From Geodermatophilus amargosae (lineage in GTDB: Bacteria; Actinomycetota; Actinomycetes; Mycobacteriales; Geodermatophilaceae), in NCBI RefSeq assembly GCF_900116515.1, contig NZ_FPBA01000018.1, forward strand, positions 1 through 64,000: 64,000 nucleotides of DNA. Direction: 5' to 3'. Below the pieces are notes generated by a model. That model saw only the letters and a program-made list of their open reading frames with translations, made no database searches and was not told the DNA's origin. Shown piece after piece: positions 8,221 through 18,054 of this stretch; position 1 is the first letter of the stretch, and each line of letters opens with the position of its first letter. The position numbers were made by a program, and so were the translations under genes.

Positions 8221-8951
8221 GCCGTCGGCTCGGGCGGGGTCGCCGGACGCCCCGGCCGCCCTGCCTGCTGCTGCCCCGCGGCCTGCTGCTGGCGGGCCAA
8301 CTGCTCGGCGGCCTGCGGCGGCAGGGTGAGCGGCAGCTGCTCGCGCACCGGCATCGGCTGGGTCCCCCGGACGACGACGATCCGGCGGAACACGTCCTCG
8401 AGCACCGCGGCCGCCTCGGGCGACTCCGCGGCCGGGCCGCTGATCATCCCGCGGAGGAACCAGCGCGGTCCGTCGACGCCGAGGAAGCGGGCGGGGCGGC
8501 GCACCGGCTTGGGAGGAGGGCCACCGGGCTGGGCCGGGGGCGTCACGACGACGGTGCCGGAGAGCTCCGGGCCGAAGGGGCCGTCCGCCTCCTGCAGCCG
8601 GCCGCCCTGCCCCGACGCGCTCCTCGCCAGCTCGGTGCGGACGTCGTCCCAGATGCCGGTGGCCCGGGGGGCGGCGAAGGCCGAGACCTGCAGCACCGAG
8701 TCGCCGTAGCGCAGCGTCGCGCCGACGACCTTCTGCTGCTGGTTGAGGTCCACCCGCAGCTCGGTGCCCGCCAGGGCCGGCAGCCGCAGCGCGCCGAGGT
8801 CGACGCGGGGGGTGCCGTCCTCGGGGACGTCGGACTCGTCGTAGGGACCGGTGGTCTCCTCGACGTCGCGCTCGCGGTGCTGCGGCTCGGGCGGGACGCC
8901 GCGCTCGCGCAGGGTGCGGTCGATCCGGCCGCGCCGTCGTCCGAAGGGCAT
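8217..8951 (-). CDS. DUF3710 protein
   Basis: A soluble protein of 244 residues. The basic N-terminus (MPFGRRRGRIDRTL) is followed by an acidic linker, then a conserved DUF3710 core from about residue 50 to 205 with the family-like segments FAAPRATGIWDDVRTELA and GPRWFLRGMISG. The C-terminus is a Gln/Ala/Pro-rich tail of about 35 residues. The biochemical role is unknown. The stop overlaps the start of the hydrolase by 4 nt and dut lies immediately upstream, so these genes form one transcript. It corresponds to Rv2696c. Confidence 0.85.
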   Translation of the reverse strand: MPFGRRRGRIDRTLRERGVPPEPQHRERDVEETTGPYDESDVPEDGTPRVDLGALRLPALAGTELRVDLNQQQKVVGATLRYGDSVLQVSAFAAPRATGIWDDVRTELARSASGQGGRLQEADGPFGPELSGTVVVTPPAQPGGPPPKPVRRPARFLGVDGPRWFLRGMISGPAAESPEAAAVLEDVFRRIVVVRGTQPMPVREQLPLTLPPQAAEQLARQQQAAGQQQAGRPGRPATPPEPTA

Positions 8952-8952
8952 C

Positions 8953-9408
8953 TCAGGCCTCCTGTCCTGCGCCGGTGGACCCGTGCCCGGCCTCGCCGCG
9001 GACGCTCCCGGGCAGCTGGTCGACCGGCACGAAGCGGACCTGCACGACCGGCTGCACGACGAGCTGTGCGACCCGGTCGCCGCGGCGCAGCGTCAGCGGG
9101 GTGGTGGGGTCGAGGTTCACCAGGTTGACCTTGATCTCGCCGCGGTAGCCGGCGTCGATGGTGCCCGGGGCGTTGACGAGGCTCAGCCCGTGCCGGGCGG
9201 CGAGGCCCGACCGCGGGTGCACGAAGCCGGCGTAGCCCTCCGGGATGGCCACGGCCACGCCGGTGCCCACCAGTGCACGCTCGAACGGGGCCAGCTGCAC
9301 GTCCTCGGTGAGCGTGAGGTCGGCTCCCGCGTCGCCGGGGAGGGCGTAGCGCGGGGGTGCGGCCCCCGCCGCGGTCAGCCGGACGGGCACCTCGAGGGGG
9401 TCGGACAC
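8953..9408 (-). CDS. dut: dUTP diphosphatase
   Basis: Hydrolyses dUTP to dUMP and pyrophosphate, keeping uracil out of DNA and feeding dTMP synthesis. The 151 residues contain all five trimeric dUTPase motifs: AGADLT (I), PRSGLA (II), [11 protein letters not shown] with the catalytic Asp (III), RGDRVAQLV (IV) and the mobile C-terminal arm [10 protein letters not shown] (V), whose His replaces the usual aromatic as in some mycobacterial enzymes. One base separates it from DUF3710 downstream. It corresponds to Rv2697c. Confidence 0.95.
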   Translation of the reverse strand: MSDPLEVPVRLTAAGAAPPRYALPGDAGADLTLTEDVQLAPFERALVGTGVAVAIPEGYAGFVHPRSGLAARHGLSLVNAPGTIDAGYRGEIKVNLVNLDPTTPLTLRRGDRVAQLVVQPVVQVRFVPVDQLPGSVRGEAGHGSTGAGQEA

Positions 9409-9459
9409 GACGGCGACCCTAACCGCGGCCCGTACGGGTCGGCGGACCGGACGCGCGGC

Positions 9460-10449
9460 TCAGGACAGGCCGCGCCGGAGGTCGGTCCGCACCCTCCGGG
9501 CGAGGGTCTCGGTGGCCTTGAGGTTGCCCCGGCCGCCGAGCGCCGCACCGATCAGCAGCGGCGCCGCCGACGGCGCGCTGCGGGCGATGCGGCGGGACAG
9601 CCGGCGGCGCAGTGCCCGGAACCCGGCGGTGCCGAGGACGGTGCCCATGGCCTGCCGCTCGCCGCCCTCGACGGCGCGCTGCTGCGTCCAGCTGGACAGG
9701 TAGGCGGCGGCCTTCTCGGCGGGGGTCCCGGCGGCGGGCCGGCCGTGGATCTCGTGCAGCTCGCCGAGCATCACCACCTCGACGGCGGCGGTGAGCAGCG
9801 TCTCGGCGCCCAGCTCCAGCGGCAGCGCCACGAGCGACGGCGTCGCGAACCAGTGGGCGGCCGCCAGCCCGCCGGTGGCCGCACCGACCGCGGCGGTCAG
9901 CCGGGAGGAGCGGGTCACCAGGGCGTCGGCGATCTCCTCGTCCGACAGCCCCGGGTACGCGGCGCGCAGCCGGGTCGCGTCGCGGATGGGCAGGCGCGGT
10001 GCGGCCGTGGCGAGCAGGTCGCCGATGACGCCGACCGGGTTGCGGCCCGACCGCTCGTCGTCGGCCGTGCCCGCGGGCCGGTCCCCGCCGCGGCTCCCGG
10101 CCGCCGCGGAGGTCGCCGCCGAGGTCGCGGCGGAGGTCGCGGCGGAGGCCAGGGCGCCCAGGACGTCGCGCAGCACCCCGCCGGCCGACCGGCGGGGGTC
10201 GGGCTGCCCGGCGGCGGACGCCTCGTCGGCGCCCCCGCTGAGGAGCCCGGACACCGCGTCGGCGACCGCGCGGGCGGCGCGGCCCAGGCCGCTGTCGTCG
10301 GCGGGCCAGGCCGGACCGTCCCCCGACCGGTCCGGCCCCGGCGCGGCCTGCGGGACCGGCCGCGGCGGCGGGACGTCACGAGGCGCGCCGATGCGCTGCG
10401 TCGACTCGGGCGTCGACTCGGGCGTCGGTTCGGTCATCGGCTGGTCCAC
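9460..10449 (-). CDS. uncharacterised Ala-rich protein
   Basis: 329 residues with no family I can name. The first 145 residues are Pro/Ala/Gly-rich and low complexity, including an AATS repeat. From about 145 a conserved-looking region follows with LRAAYPGLSDEEIADALV, then a more hydrophobic LPLELGAETLLTAAVEVVM and a basic C-terminus. A weak resemblance to EcsC-like membrane-associated proteins is possible but unproven. GTG at 10447-10449 or ATG at 10435-10437 could be the start; neither has a good ribosome site. It sits where Rv2698 (DUF3093) occurs in mycobacteria but does not look homologous. Confidence 0.7.
   Translation of the reverse strand: MDQPMTEPTPESTPESTQRIGAPRDVPPPRPVPQAAPGPDRSGDGPAWPADDSGLGRAARAVADAVSGLLSGGADEASAAGQPDPRRSAGGVLRDVLGALASAATSAATSAATSAAAGSRGGDRPAGTADDERSGRNPVGVIGDLLATAAPRLPIRDATRLRAAYPGLSDEEIADALVTRSSRLTAAVGAATGGLAAAHWFATPSLVALPLELGAETLLTAAVEVVMLGELHEIHGRPAAGTPAEKAAAYLSSWTQQRAVEGGERQAMGTVLGTAGFRALRRRLSRRIARSAPSAAPLLIGAALGGRGNLKATETLARRVRTDLRRGLS
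10109..10144. repeat. 12-bp tandem repeat in an Ala-rich coding segment
   Basis: Three consecutive units of the type GAGGTCGCGGCG at 10109-10120, 10121-10132 and 10133-10144 encode repeated Ala-Ala-Thr-Ser on the minus strand. The repeats keep frame, and copy number may vary. Confidence 0.85.
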
Positions 10450-10531
10450 CCCGGTCCGTCGGATGTCGGTCGGCCTCCCTGCAGGGTCCCGCCGCCGGCC
10501 TGCGCGCGGTGGGGGGCAGGGAGGTCCTCGG

Positions 10532-10834
10532 TCATGCGGCGCAGTCGCGGCAGTAGTTCTGGTCGCCGCGGGTGGCGGCGAGCCGGCTGCGGTGCTGCAC
10601 GAGGAAGCAGCGCGAGCAGGTGAACTCGTCCTCCTGCTTCGGCAGCACGCGGACGGTCAGCTCCTCGTTGGACAGGTCCGCGCCGGGCAGCTCGAGGCTC
10701 TCGTTGAAGTCGGTCTCGTCGACGTCGACCGAGGCCGACTGGGCCTCCGCGCGACGGGCCTTGAGCTCCTCGAGGGAGTCCTCGCCGAGCTCGTCGGCCT
10801 CGTTGCGGCGCGGGGCGTCGTAGTCGGTGGCCAT
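10532..10834 (-). CDS. DUF4193 zinc-ribbon-like protein
   Basis: A 100-residue actinobacterial protein. The acidic N-terminal half begins MATDYDAPRRNEADELGED, and a C-terminal four-cysteine cluster (CSRCFLVQHRS, then YCRDC) probably binds zinc. The family is highly conserved next to dut and is uncharacterised; an RNA-polymerase or nucleic-acid role is speculation. ATG at 10832-10834 follows a strong GGAGGAGGGG ribosome site. It corresponds to Rv2699c. Confidence 0.88.
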   Translation of the reverse strand: MATDYDAPRRNEADELGEDSLEELKARRAEAQSASVDVDETDFNESLELPGADLSNEELTVRVLPKQEDEFTCSRCFLVQHRSRLAATRGDQNYCRDCAA

Positions 10835-11145
10835 GGGGTGTGCCCCTCCTCCGGGGTTCTCGCGGGCGCGTCGAGCGCGCCCGCCGTGGTCCGACGGCGG
10901 CGGGGGCCACCGTCGTCCTGGCCGGCCGCCCGGGGGCGGCCGCTGGCTCGGCCGGGCCCGCGTCCGGCCGACGCGGTGGTCGGCTCGGTACGGGACCGGC
11001 AGCCCCCCAACGCCGTGTGGCCCCGGTTTGTGCCCGCACTTCCGGGCGGGACACACGGGACCGTTCCTCGACCCGTGCAGGGCCCCCGGAACGGGCCCGG
11101 GCGGGCCGGTCGGGGAGCGGAGTGCCGGAGGTTACCCTGCCGCCC
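10835..11145. other. 311-bp divergent intergenic region
   Basis: Carries the ribosome site of DUF4193 at its left end and a GC-rich inverted segment near 10920-10940. A TACCCT hexamer at 11133-11138 lies 7 nt before the phosphotransferase GTG. I see no ORF with family resemblance in it. Confidence 0.6.
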
Positions 11146-11146
11146 G
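11133..11146 (+). promoter_or_regulatory. -10 element of a leaderless phosphotransferase promoter
   Basis: TACCCT at 11133-11138 fits the actinobacterial TANNNT -10 consensus and is followed after 7 nt by GTG at 11146, so the transcript would begin at the start codon. This supports GTG 11146 over the in-frame GTG at 11122. Confidence 0.5.
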
Positions 11147-12189
11147 TGTCGAGTCCCGTGGGAGCTGACCCCGCCGTCGTCGGTCCGTATCTCGCCTCCG
11201 TCCTCGGTGACGAGCGCTGGCGGGAGGTGACCGTCGAGCTGATCGCGGCGGGCATGTCCAACCTCACCTACGTCGTCACGCCGGCCGGCGGCAGCGCCGA
11301 CGACGCGGTGATCCTGCGGCGGCCCCCGACGGGCGCGGTGCTGGCCACCGCGCACGACATGGCCCGCGAGCACCGGGTCATCAGCGCGCTCGGGCCGACG
11401 CCGGTCCCGGTGCCGCGGACGCTGCACCTGTGCACCGACACCGAGGTGCTCGGGGCGCCCTTCTACGTGATGGAGCGGGTCGTCGGCCTGCACGTGGTCG
11501 ACGAGATCCCGGCCGGCTACGCCGACACCCCGGAGCAGCGGCGGCAGATCGGCGACGGGCTCATCGACGTCCTCTCCGACCTGCACGCCGTCGACCCCGA
11601 GGCGGTGGGCCTCGGTGACTTCGGGCGGCCCGAGGGCTTCCTCGCCCGGCAGGTGCGGCGGTGGACCAAGCAGTGGGACGCCACCCGCGACCGCGACCGC
11701 CCGCAGATGGACGCCCTCGCCGCCCGGCTGGCCGAGACCGTGCCGGTGACGCAGCGGACCGGCGTCGTCCACGGCGACTACCGGCTGGACAACTGCCTGC
11801 TCGACCCCGGGCGCCCCGGCGGCATCCGCGCCGTCCTCGACTGGGAGATGTCGACCCTCGGCGACCCGCTCACCGACATCGGCATGCTGTTCGTCTACTG
11901 GCCCGAGGCCGGCGAGACCCGGCCGGTGCTCAGCCCGGTGACGACGCTGCCCGGCTTCCCGACCCGCCGGGAGATCGCCGAGCACTACGCCGCCCGCAGC
12001 GGCGTGGACCTCTCCGACCTCAACTGGTACGTCGGCTTCGCCTTCTTCAAGTTCGCCGCGATCGTGGCCGGCATCGTCGCCCGGTCGGCGGCCGGTGCGA
12101 TGGCCGGCAAGGACACCTCCGGCTACGCCGACCGCATCGACCCGTGCGTCGAGCTCGGACGCGCCGCGCTGGAGGACGGTGTCCTCTGA
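11146..12189 (+). CDS. APH-family phosphotransferase
   Basis: A kinase-like cytosolic enzyme of 347 residues from the aminoglycoside-phosphotransferase superfamily, of the type often annotated next to acyl-CoA dehydrogenases; the substrate is unknown. It shows the catalytic loop VVHGDYRLDNCLLD (Asp and Asn), the metal-binding DWEMSTLGDPLTDIG and an N-terminal lobe with ELIAAGMSNLTYVV and VILRRPP. An alternative start is GTG 11122, which has a GGGGAG ahead of it. It stands alone between DUF4193 and cei. I see no sign of antibiotic specificity. Confidence 0.85.
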   Translation: MSSPVGADPAVVGPYLASVLGDERWREVTVELIAAGMSNLTYVVTPAGGSADDAVILRRPPTGAVLATAHDMAREHRVISALGPTPVPVPRTLHLCTDTEVLGAPFYVMERVVGLHVVDEIPAGYADTPEQRRQIGDGLIDVLSDLHAVDPEAVGLGDFGRPEGFLARQVRRWTKQWDATRDRDRPQMDALAARLAETVPVTQRTGVVHGDYRLDNCLLDPGRPGGIRAVLDWEMSTLGDPLTDIGMLFVYWPEAGETRPVLSPVTTLPGFPTRREIAEHYAARSGVDLSDLNWYVGFAFFKFAAIVAGIVARSAAGAMAGKDTSGYADRIDPCVELGRAALEDGVL

Positions 12190-12205
12190 GGTCGGCGGCC
12201 GGACC

Positions 12206-12211
12206 TAGACT
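12206..12211 (+). promoter_or_regulatory. candidate -10 element of cei
   Basis: TAGACT matches TANNNT and would start transcription near 12218, giving a leader of about 40 nt with a GAGGAGG ribosome site before GTG 12260. Confidence 0.4.
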
Positions 12212-12259
12212 CCGCGCGACCCGCCGCACCTGCCCGGGGGGCCGTCGAGGAGGACGACC

Positions 12260-12796
12260 GTGAGCACGAGCACCGACAGTCCCCCGGCCCGCCCCCGGCG
12301 GGACCGCCGGCCGGTGCCCCCGCTGGTCTTCCTGCTCGTGCTCGCCCTGGCCGCGCTCGGCGTCTGGTGGAAGGTCCTCGACGACGCCGGCGCCCGCGAG
12401 GACGCCACCGAGGCCGCCTGCGTCACCGCCGCGGGCGCACCGCCGTCGCTGGACCCCAGCACGGTGACGGTGCGCGTGTACAACGCCTCCGACCTCGCCG
12501 GCAAGGCGCAGGAGGTCGCCGACCAGCTCACGCAGCGCGGCTTCGTCGTCGACGAGGTCGCCAACGACCCGACCGACCGCGAGGTGACCGGACCCGGCGA
12601 GATCCGGCACGGCGCGCGCGGCACCGACGCGGCGGGCTACCTGGCGCTGTTCCTCCCGGGCGCCGGCTCCTTCCAGGACACCCGCGCCGACGCCCGCATC
12701 GACCTGGTGATCGGCCCGGACTTCCCCGGGCTGGCCTCCCCCGACGACGTCGCCGCCACCCTGGACCCGATCGCGAGCGCCGAAGCGGCCTGTTAG
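12260..12796 (+). CDS. cei: LytR_C-domain envelope protein (Cei-like)
   Basis: A secreted or membrane-anchored protein of 178 residues. It has a basic cytosolic tail of about 18 residues, one TM helix VPPLVFLLVLALAALGVWW, then an extracytoplasmic LytR_C-type domain (VTVRVYNASDLAGKAQEVADQ through LVIGPDFPG). In mycobacteria the orthologue Rv2700 (Cei) is needed for envelope integrity. GTG follows a good GAGGAGG. It converges with suhB and their ends overlap by 4 nt. Confidence 0.82.
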   Translation: MSTSTDSPPARPRRDRRPVPPLVFLLVLALAALGVWWKVLDDAGAREDATEAACVTAAGAPPSLDPSTVTVRVYNASDLAGKAQEVADQLTQRGFVVDEVANDPTDREVTGPGEIRHGARGTDAAGYLALFLPGAGSFQDTRADARIDLVIGPDFPGLASPDDVAATLDPIASAEAAC

Positions 12797-13617
12797 CGGG
12801 CGCCGCCCGGGTGGAGGCGGTCGAGCAGGGCGAGGAAGGGCTCGGCCACGGTCCCGGGGACCGCGACGGCCATCGGCTCGGCGAAGCGCCGGCCGGGTAG
12901 ACCGGTGACCACGAGGCCGGCCTCGGCGGCCACCAGCGCGCCGGCGGCGTGGTCCCAGGGCTTGAGGTCGAGCTCGTAGTAGGCGTCCACCCGGCCGGCG
13001 GCCACCGAGCACAGGTCGAGGGACGCGCAGCCCTGACGGCGGATGTCGCGGACCTCGGTCAGCAGCTGCGCCACGACCGCGCCCTGCGCCCGCCGCTGCT
13101 CCACGCGGTACCCGAACCCGGTGGCCACCAGCGTCTGCTCCAGTGACGCCGGCCGGTTGCCGGCCAGCCGCACCGGCTCCGGCTCGGCCGGCGTGCTGAG
13201 GAAGGCCCCGCCACCGGCCGTGGCGGTGAACAGCTCGCCGGTGGGCACGTCGAGCACGGCGCCGGCCACCGTCACGCCGTCGACCTCGGCGGCGATCGAG
13301 ACGGCGTAGCCGCGCAGCCCGTAGAGGAAGTTGACGGTGCCGTCGATCGGGTCGACCACCCAGCGCACGCCGCTGGTCCCCTCGCGGGCTGCGCCCTCCT
13401 CGCCGAGCAGGCCGTCGTCGGGGCGCGCGTCGAGCAGCCGCCCGGTGATCAGCCGTTCGGTGGCGGTGTCGACGGCGGTCACGACGTCGGTGGGGCTGCT
13501 CTTGACGTCGACGGCGGCCGCGGCCGAGCCGCGCTCGCGGGCGACGAGACCGGCCGCCTCGCGGGCGGTGGCGACCGCGAGGTCGAGCAGCTGGGCGGGG
13601 GACGGCGGGGCACTCAC
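12793..13617 (-). CDS. suhB: inositol-1-monophosphatase
   Basis: Dephosphorylates inositol 1-phosphate, supplying inositol for phosphatidylinositol lipids and mycothiol. The 274 residues show the Mg2+-dependent signature: GEEGAAREG (metal-binding Glu), DPIDGTVNFLYG (Asp cluster) and the C-terminal WDHAAGALVAAEAG. GTG 13615-13617 is chosen because the conserved helix starts soon after; a GTG at 13644 is also open. It corresponds to Rv2701c (SuhB). Confidence 0.93.
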   Translation of the reverse strand: MSAPPSPAQLLDLAVATAREAAGLVARERGSAAAAVDVKSSPTDVVTAVDTATERLITGRLLDARPDDGLLGEEGAAREGTSGVRWVVDPIDGTVNFLYGLRGYAVSIAAEVDGVTVAGAVLDVPTGELFTATAGGGAFLSTPAEPEPVRLAGNRPASLEQTLVATGFGYRVEQRRAQGAVVAQLLTEVRDIRRQGCASLDLCSVAAGRVDAYYELDLKPWDHAAGALVAAEAGLVVTGLPGRRFAEPMAVAVPGTVAEPFLALLDRLHPGGAR

Positions 13618-13664
13618 CCGGGGGATCCTGCCCGAGCCACCCACCGAGGTGCGGCGCCGGTCAC

Positions 13665-13677
13665 TAGGGTGATCGTG
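13665..13677 (+). promoter_or_regulatory. -10 element of a leaderless ppgK promoter
   Basis: TAGGGT at 13665-13670 lies 6 nt before GTG 13677, and no Shine-Dalgarno is present, consistent with a leaderless transcript. Confidence 0.55.
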
Positions 13678-14420
13678 TGCAGGGGTTCGGTGTGGACATC
13701 GGCGGCAGCGGCATCAAGGGGTGTCCGGTCGACCTCGAGGCCGGTGTCCTGGTCGGCGAGCGGGTGCGGGTGGAGACCCCGCAGCCCTCGACGCCGGAGG
13801 CCGTCTACGAGGTGGTCGCCGGGATCGTGACCTCCTTCGGCTGGACCGGCCGGATCGGCGTCACCTATCCCGGGGTCATGAAGCGCGGTGTCGCGCACAC
13901 CGCGGCCAACATGGACAAGGGCTGGATCGGCACCGACGTCGACGCCGGCCTCACCGCGCTGGTGCCCGGGACGGTCGAGACCCTCAACGACGCCGACGCC
14001 GCAGGGCTGGCCGAGATGCGCTACGGCGCCGGCCGCGACCAGGACGGCGTCGTCCTCATGCTCACCTTCGGCACCGGGATCGGCAGCGCCCTGTTCTACG
14101 ACGGGCGGCTGGTGCCCAACACCGAGTTCGGTCACATCCAGGTCGACGGCGAGGACGGCGAGCGCCGCGCGTCGGCGGCCGCCCGCGAGCGGGAGGACCT
14201 CTCCTACCCGCAGTGGGCGGCGCGGGTGGACCGCTACCTCGACGTCCTCGAGGCCGGGGTGTGGCCCGACCTGATCATCGTGGGCGGCGGGGTGAGCAAG
14301 AAGGCGCACAAGTGGGTGCCGCTGCTGAGCACCCGGACGCCGGTGGTGCCCGCCCAGCTGCAGAACGACGCGGGCATCGTGGGGGCCGCCCTGGCCGCCG
14401 CGGAGCGGTTCGAGCCCTGA
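13677..14420 (+). CDS. ppgK: polyphosphate glucokinase
   Basis: Phosphorylates glucose with polyphosphate or ATP, feeding glycolysis. The 247 residues belong to the ROK/ASKHA kinase family: phosphate-1 loop GVDIGGSGIKG (residues 4-14), catalytic Asp in LNDADAAG, and phosphate-2 loop LTFGTGIGSALF. The C-terminal adenosine motif is DLIIVGGGVSKKAHKW. Length and motifs match the actinobacterial PPGK. It lies just before sigA as in M. tuberculosis (Rv2702-Rv2703). Confidence 0.93.
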   Translation: MQGFGVDIGGSGIKGCPVDLEAGVLVGERVRVETPQPSTPEAVYEVVAGIVTSFGWTGRIGVTYPGVMKRGVAHTAANMDKGWIGTDVDAGLTALVPGTVETLNDADAAGLAEMRYGAGRDQDGVVLMLTFGTGIGSALFYDGRLVPNTEFGHIQVDGEDGERRASAAAREREDLSYPQWAARVDRYLDVLEAGVWPDLIIVGGGVSKKAHKWVPLLSTRTPVVPAQLQNDAGIVGAALAAAERFEP

Positions 14421-14470
14421 CCTCGGGCCGGAGCAGCCCTTCCGGGCGATCCGGGACCGTTCGAGGCGGT

Positions 14471-14498
14471 GGTCACACCGGCTCCCGTCGCTACAATG
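14471..14498 (+). promoter_or_regulatory. candidate sigA promoter
   Basis: TACAAT at 14493-14498 is close to the consensus -10, with TGGTCA at 14471-14476 as a weak -35 at 16 nt. Transcription would begin near 14505 and give a leader of about 160 nt. That leader contains an 8-bp hairpin CCCGGGAG/CTCCCGGG at 14614-14637 just ahead of the ribosome site. Confidence 0.55.
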
Positions 14499-14666
14499 GA
14501 AGAGCCCCAGCCCGTCACCACCCAGCCGGGAGTCATCCCCCGTCCGCGTCGCGGTGAAACACCGTGCCGGATCCTGGGGCCTCCCCGCTCCGCGGCGACG
14601 GCCGGGGCCGCTACCCGGGAGTCACACCGCTCCCGGGGAACGCACCCAGCACGGGAAGGATCCTGA

Positions 14667-16049
<1,383 letters not shown>

Positions 16050-16064
16050 CGCGAGGACTCCACC

Positions 16065-16100
16065 GGAGAGGCCCCGACCCGCCAGGGTCGGGGCCTCTCC
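16065..16100 (+). terminator. hairpin terminator after sigA
   Basis: A perfect 16-bp stem (16065-16080 with 16085-16100) and a GCCA loop, starting 15 bases after the sigA stop. No U-tract follows, as is usual in high-GC actinobacteria. Confidence 0.85.
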
Positions 16101-16239
16101 GCGTTCCGGCACCCGAGGTGCGCGGCACCCGGCAGGGCCGGATGATCCTCCGCAACGCCGCCCAGGGGCTCACCGAGCCGAGCGGTCGTCCCCGAGGTCG
16201 TGATCCCAGCGCCGCAGGCCGACACGCGGAGGCCCTCCG

Positions 16240-17697
16240 ATGGACTTCATCCAGCAGAACCTGATCGACCCGGTCTCGAACGTCCTGTGGACCTACGTGC
16301 TGGTCTACGTGCTCCTGGGCGTGGGCCTCTACTTCGGGTTCCGCACGCGCTTCGTCCAGGTGCGGCTGTTCGGCCGCATGCTGCGGCAGATCACCTCCTC
16401 GCGGAGCGGCTCGGACGGTGGCATCTCGTCCTTCCAGGCCTTCTGCGTCGGCCTGGCCTCGCGCGTGGGGACGGGCAACATCGCCGGCGTGGCCATCGCG
16501 CTCACCCTCGGTGGTCCCGGGGCGATCTTCTGGATGTGGGTCGTCGCCCTCGTGGGCATGGCCACCGCGCTCATCGAGGCCACCCTGGCGCAGATCTTCA
16601 AGATCCCGGCCGGTGACGGCAGCTTCCGCGGCGGGCCGGCCTTCTACATCGAGCGCGGCCTCGGCTCCCGGCGCGGCGGCGTCCTCTTCGCCGTCCTGCT
16701 GATCTTCACCTTCGGCATCGCCTTCAACATGGTCCAGGCCAACACCATCAGCGACGTGCTGGCCGGCGGGCACGGGGTCGGCGAGTGGTGGTCCGCGGCC
16801 CTGCTGATGGTCCTCACGGCGTCGGTGGTGTTCGGCGGGGTCCGTCGCATCGCGCGGGTCGCCGAGTGGCTCCTCCCGGCGATGGCACTGGCCTACGTCC
16901 TGCTCGCCGCCGTCATCATCGCGCTCAACATCACGCAGGTGGGCGCCGTCCTGGGACAGATCTTCTCGGCCGCGTTCGGTCTCGGCGAGGCCGCGGCCGG
17001 CATCACGGGTGGGCTCGCGGCAGCCCTGCTCAACGGGGCCAAGCGGGGGCTGTTCTCCAACGAGGCGGGGATGGGCAGTGCCCCCAACGCGGCGGCGACC
17101 GCGACCACCAGCCACCCGGTCAAGCAGGGACTGGTCCAGTCCCTGGGCGTCTTCGTCGACACGATCATCGTGTGCTCCGCGACGGCCTTCATCATCCTGT
17201 TCGCCGGATCCGCGGTGTACCGGCCCGGGGAGACCACCGAGGGCGCCTCGCTCACCCAGGCGGCCGTGGCCCACGAGCTGGGGAGCGGGACCACCTGGGT
17301 CATGAGCGTCCTGATCTTCGTGTTCGCGTTCTCGTCGGTGCTCGGCAACTACTCCTACGCCGAGGTGAACATGACCTTCCTCCGCGCCCGGCCCGTGGCC
17401 CTGACGGTGTTCCGGGTCGTGGTCGTCGCCGTGGTGGGCGCCGGGGCGCTGCTCGAGCTCGCCACCGTGTGGGCGCTGGCCGACGTCGCCATGGGCTTCA
17501 TGGCGCTGGTCAACCTGGTCGCCCTCGTGCTCCTGGGCCGGTGGGCCCTCGGGGCGCTGCGCGACTTCGAGCGTCAGGTGCGGGCCGGGCAGGACCCCGT
17601 CTTCCGCACCACCGACAACCCCGACCTGCCCGGGACGGTGGCCGACAGCGTCTGGAGCTCCGACGAGCCCGCCCGGTCCGCCGGACGCACGAGCTGA
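16240..17697 (+). CDS. sodium:alanine symporter (AGCS family)
   Basis: A sodium-coupled amino-acid (alanine/glycine) importer of 485 residues with about 10-11 TM helices. The family signature regions are FQAFCVGLASRVGTGNIAGV, GLFSNEAGMGSAPNAAAT and FVFAFSSVLGNYSYAEVN. A hydrophilic C-terminal tail of about 45 residues follows. ATG is preceded by GCGGAGG. It is not part of the mycobacterial synteny at this position and is probably a lineage-specific insertion after sigA. Substrate specificity is inferred from the family only. Confidence 0.92.
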   Translation: MDFIQQNLIDPVSNVLWTYVLVYVLLGVGLYFGFRTRFVQVRLFGRMLRQITSSRSGSDGGISSFQAFCVGLASRVGTGNIAGVAIALTLGGPGAIFWMWVVALVGMATALIEATLAQIFKIPAGDGSFRGGPAFYIERGLGSRRGGVLFAVLLIFTFGIAFNMVQANTISDVLAGGHGVGEWWSAALLMVLTASVVFGGVRRIARVAEWLLPAMALAYVLLAAVIIALNITQVGAVLGQIFSAAFGLGEAAAGITGGLAAALLNGAKRGLFSNEAGMGSAPNAAATATTSHPVKQGLVQSLGVFVDTIIVCSATAFIILFAGSAVYRPGETTEGASLTQAAVAHELGSGTTWVMSVLIFVFAFSSVLGNYSYAEVNMTFLRARPVALTVFRVVVVAVVGAGALLELATVWALADVAMGFMALVNLVALVLLGRWALGALRDFERQVRAGQDPVFRTTDNPDLPGTVADSVWSSDEPARSAGRTS

Positions 17698-18054
17698 CGG
17701 GAGCGTCCCGCGCGTGATCTCGGAGAGGTCACGATCTCACCCGGGTGGGCTGCCCGTGCGGTGTACCGCGGCACCGGTCGGGTAGAGCGCGTAGCGTGGA
17801 GGACGTCGAGACAGCAGCGGACCCACAGCCGGAGACCAGCCGGCGCCCGGAGAACCACCAGTCCCACCAGACAACCGGCACCACCCAGTGACGTCCCTGC
17901 TGAACCCACCACCACCAGTCCCAGCGGTCACCCGGCTCACCGAGACCCGGTGAGTCGACCGCAGTGACGGGAGGCACGGGAACACAGGGGTCCATCCTGG
18001 CGCTGTGCAGGAGGCCGATCCGCAGCCGCGGGTCCGTGCGGTAGAGAGCGAGTG
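17698..18054. other. 357-bp intergenic region with C/A-rich tract
   Basis: Holds a short palindrome GCGGTGTACCGC (17758-17769) and a possible -10 TAGCGT near 17801. A plus strand unusually poor in T follows. A 13-bp direct repeat ACCACCAGTCCCA occurs at 17854-17866 and 17911-17923. No convincing gene lies here; it is probably the leader of the DUF7455 gene. Confidence 0.5.

Noticed and set aside
11146-12189. Aminoglycoside resistance gene
   Set aside because: Belongs to the broad APH superfamily without drug-specific features and sits in a housekeeping block.
14405-14420. T-loop-like ggttcgagcc suggesting a tRNA
   Set aside because: It is the 3' end of ppgK, with no acceptor stem or anticodon arm around it.
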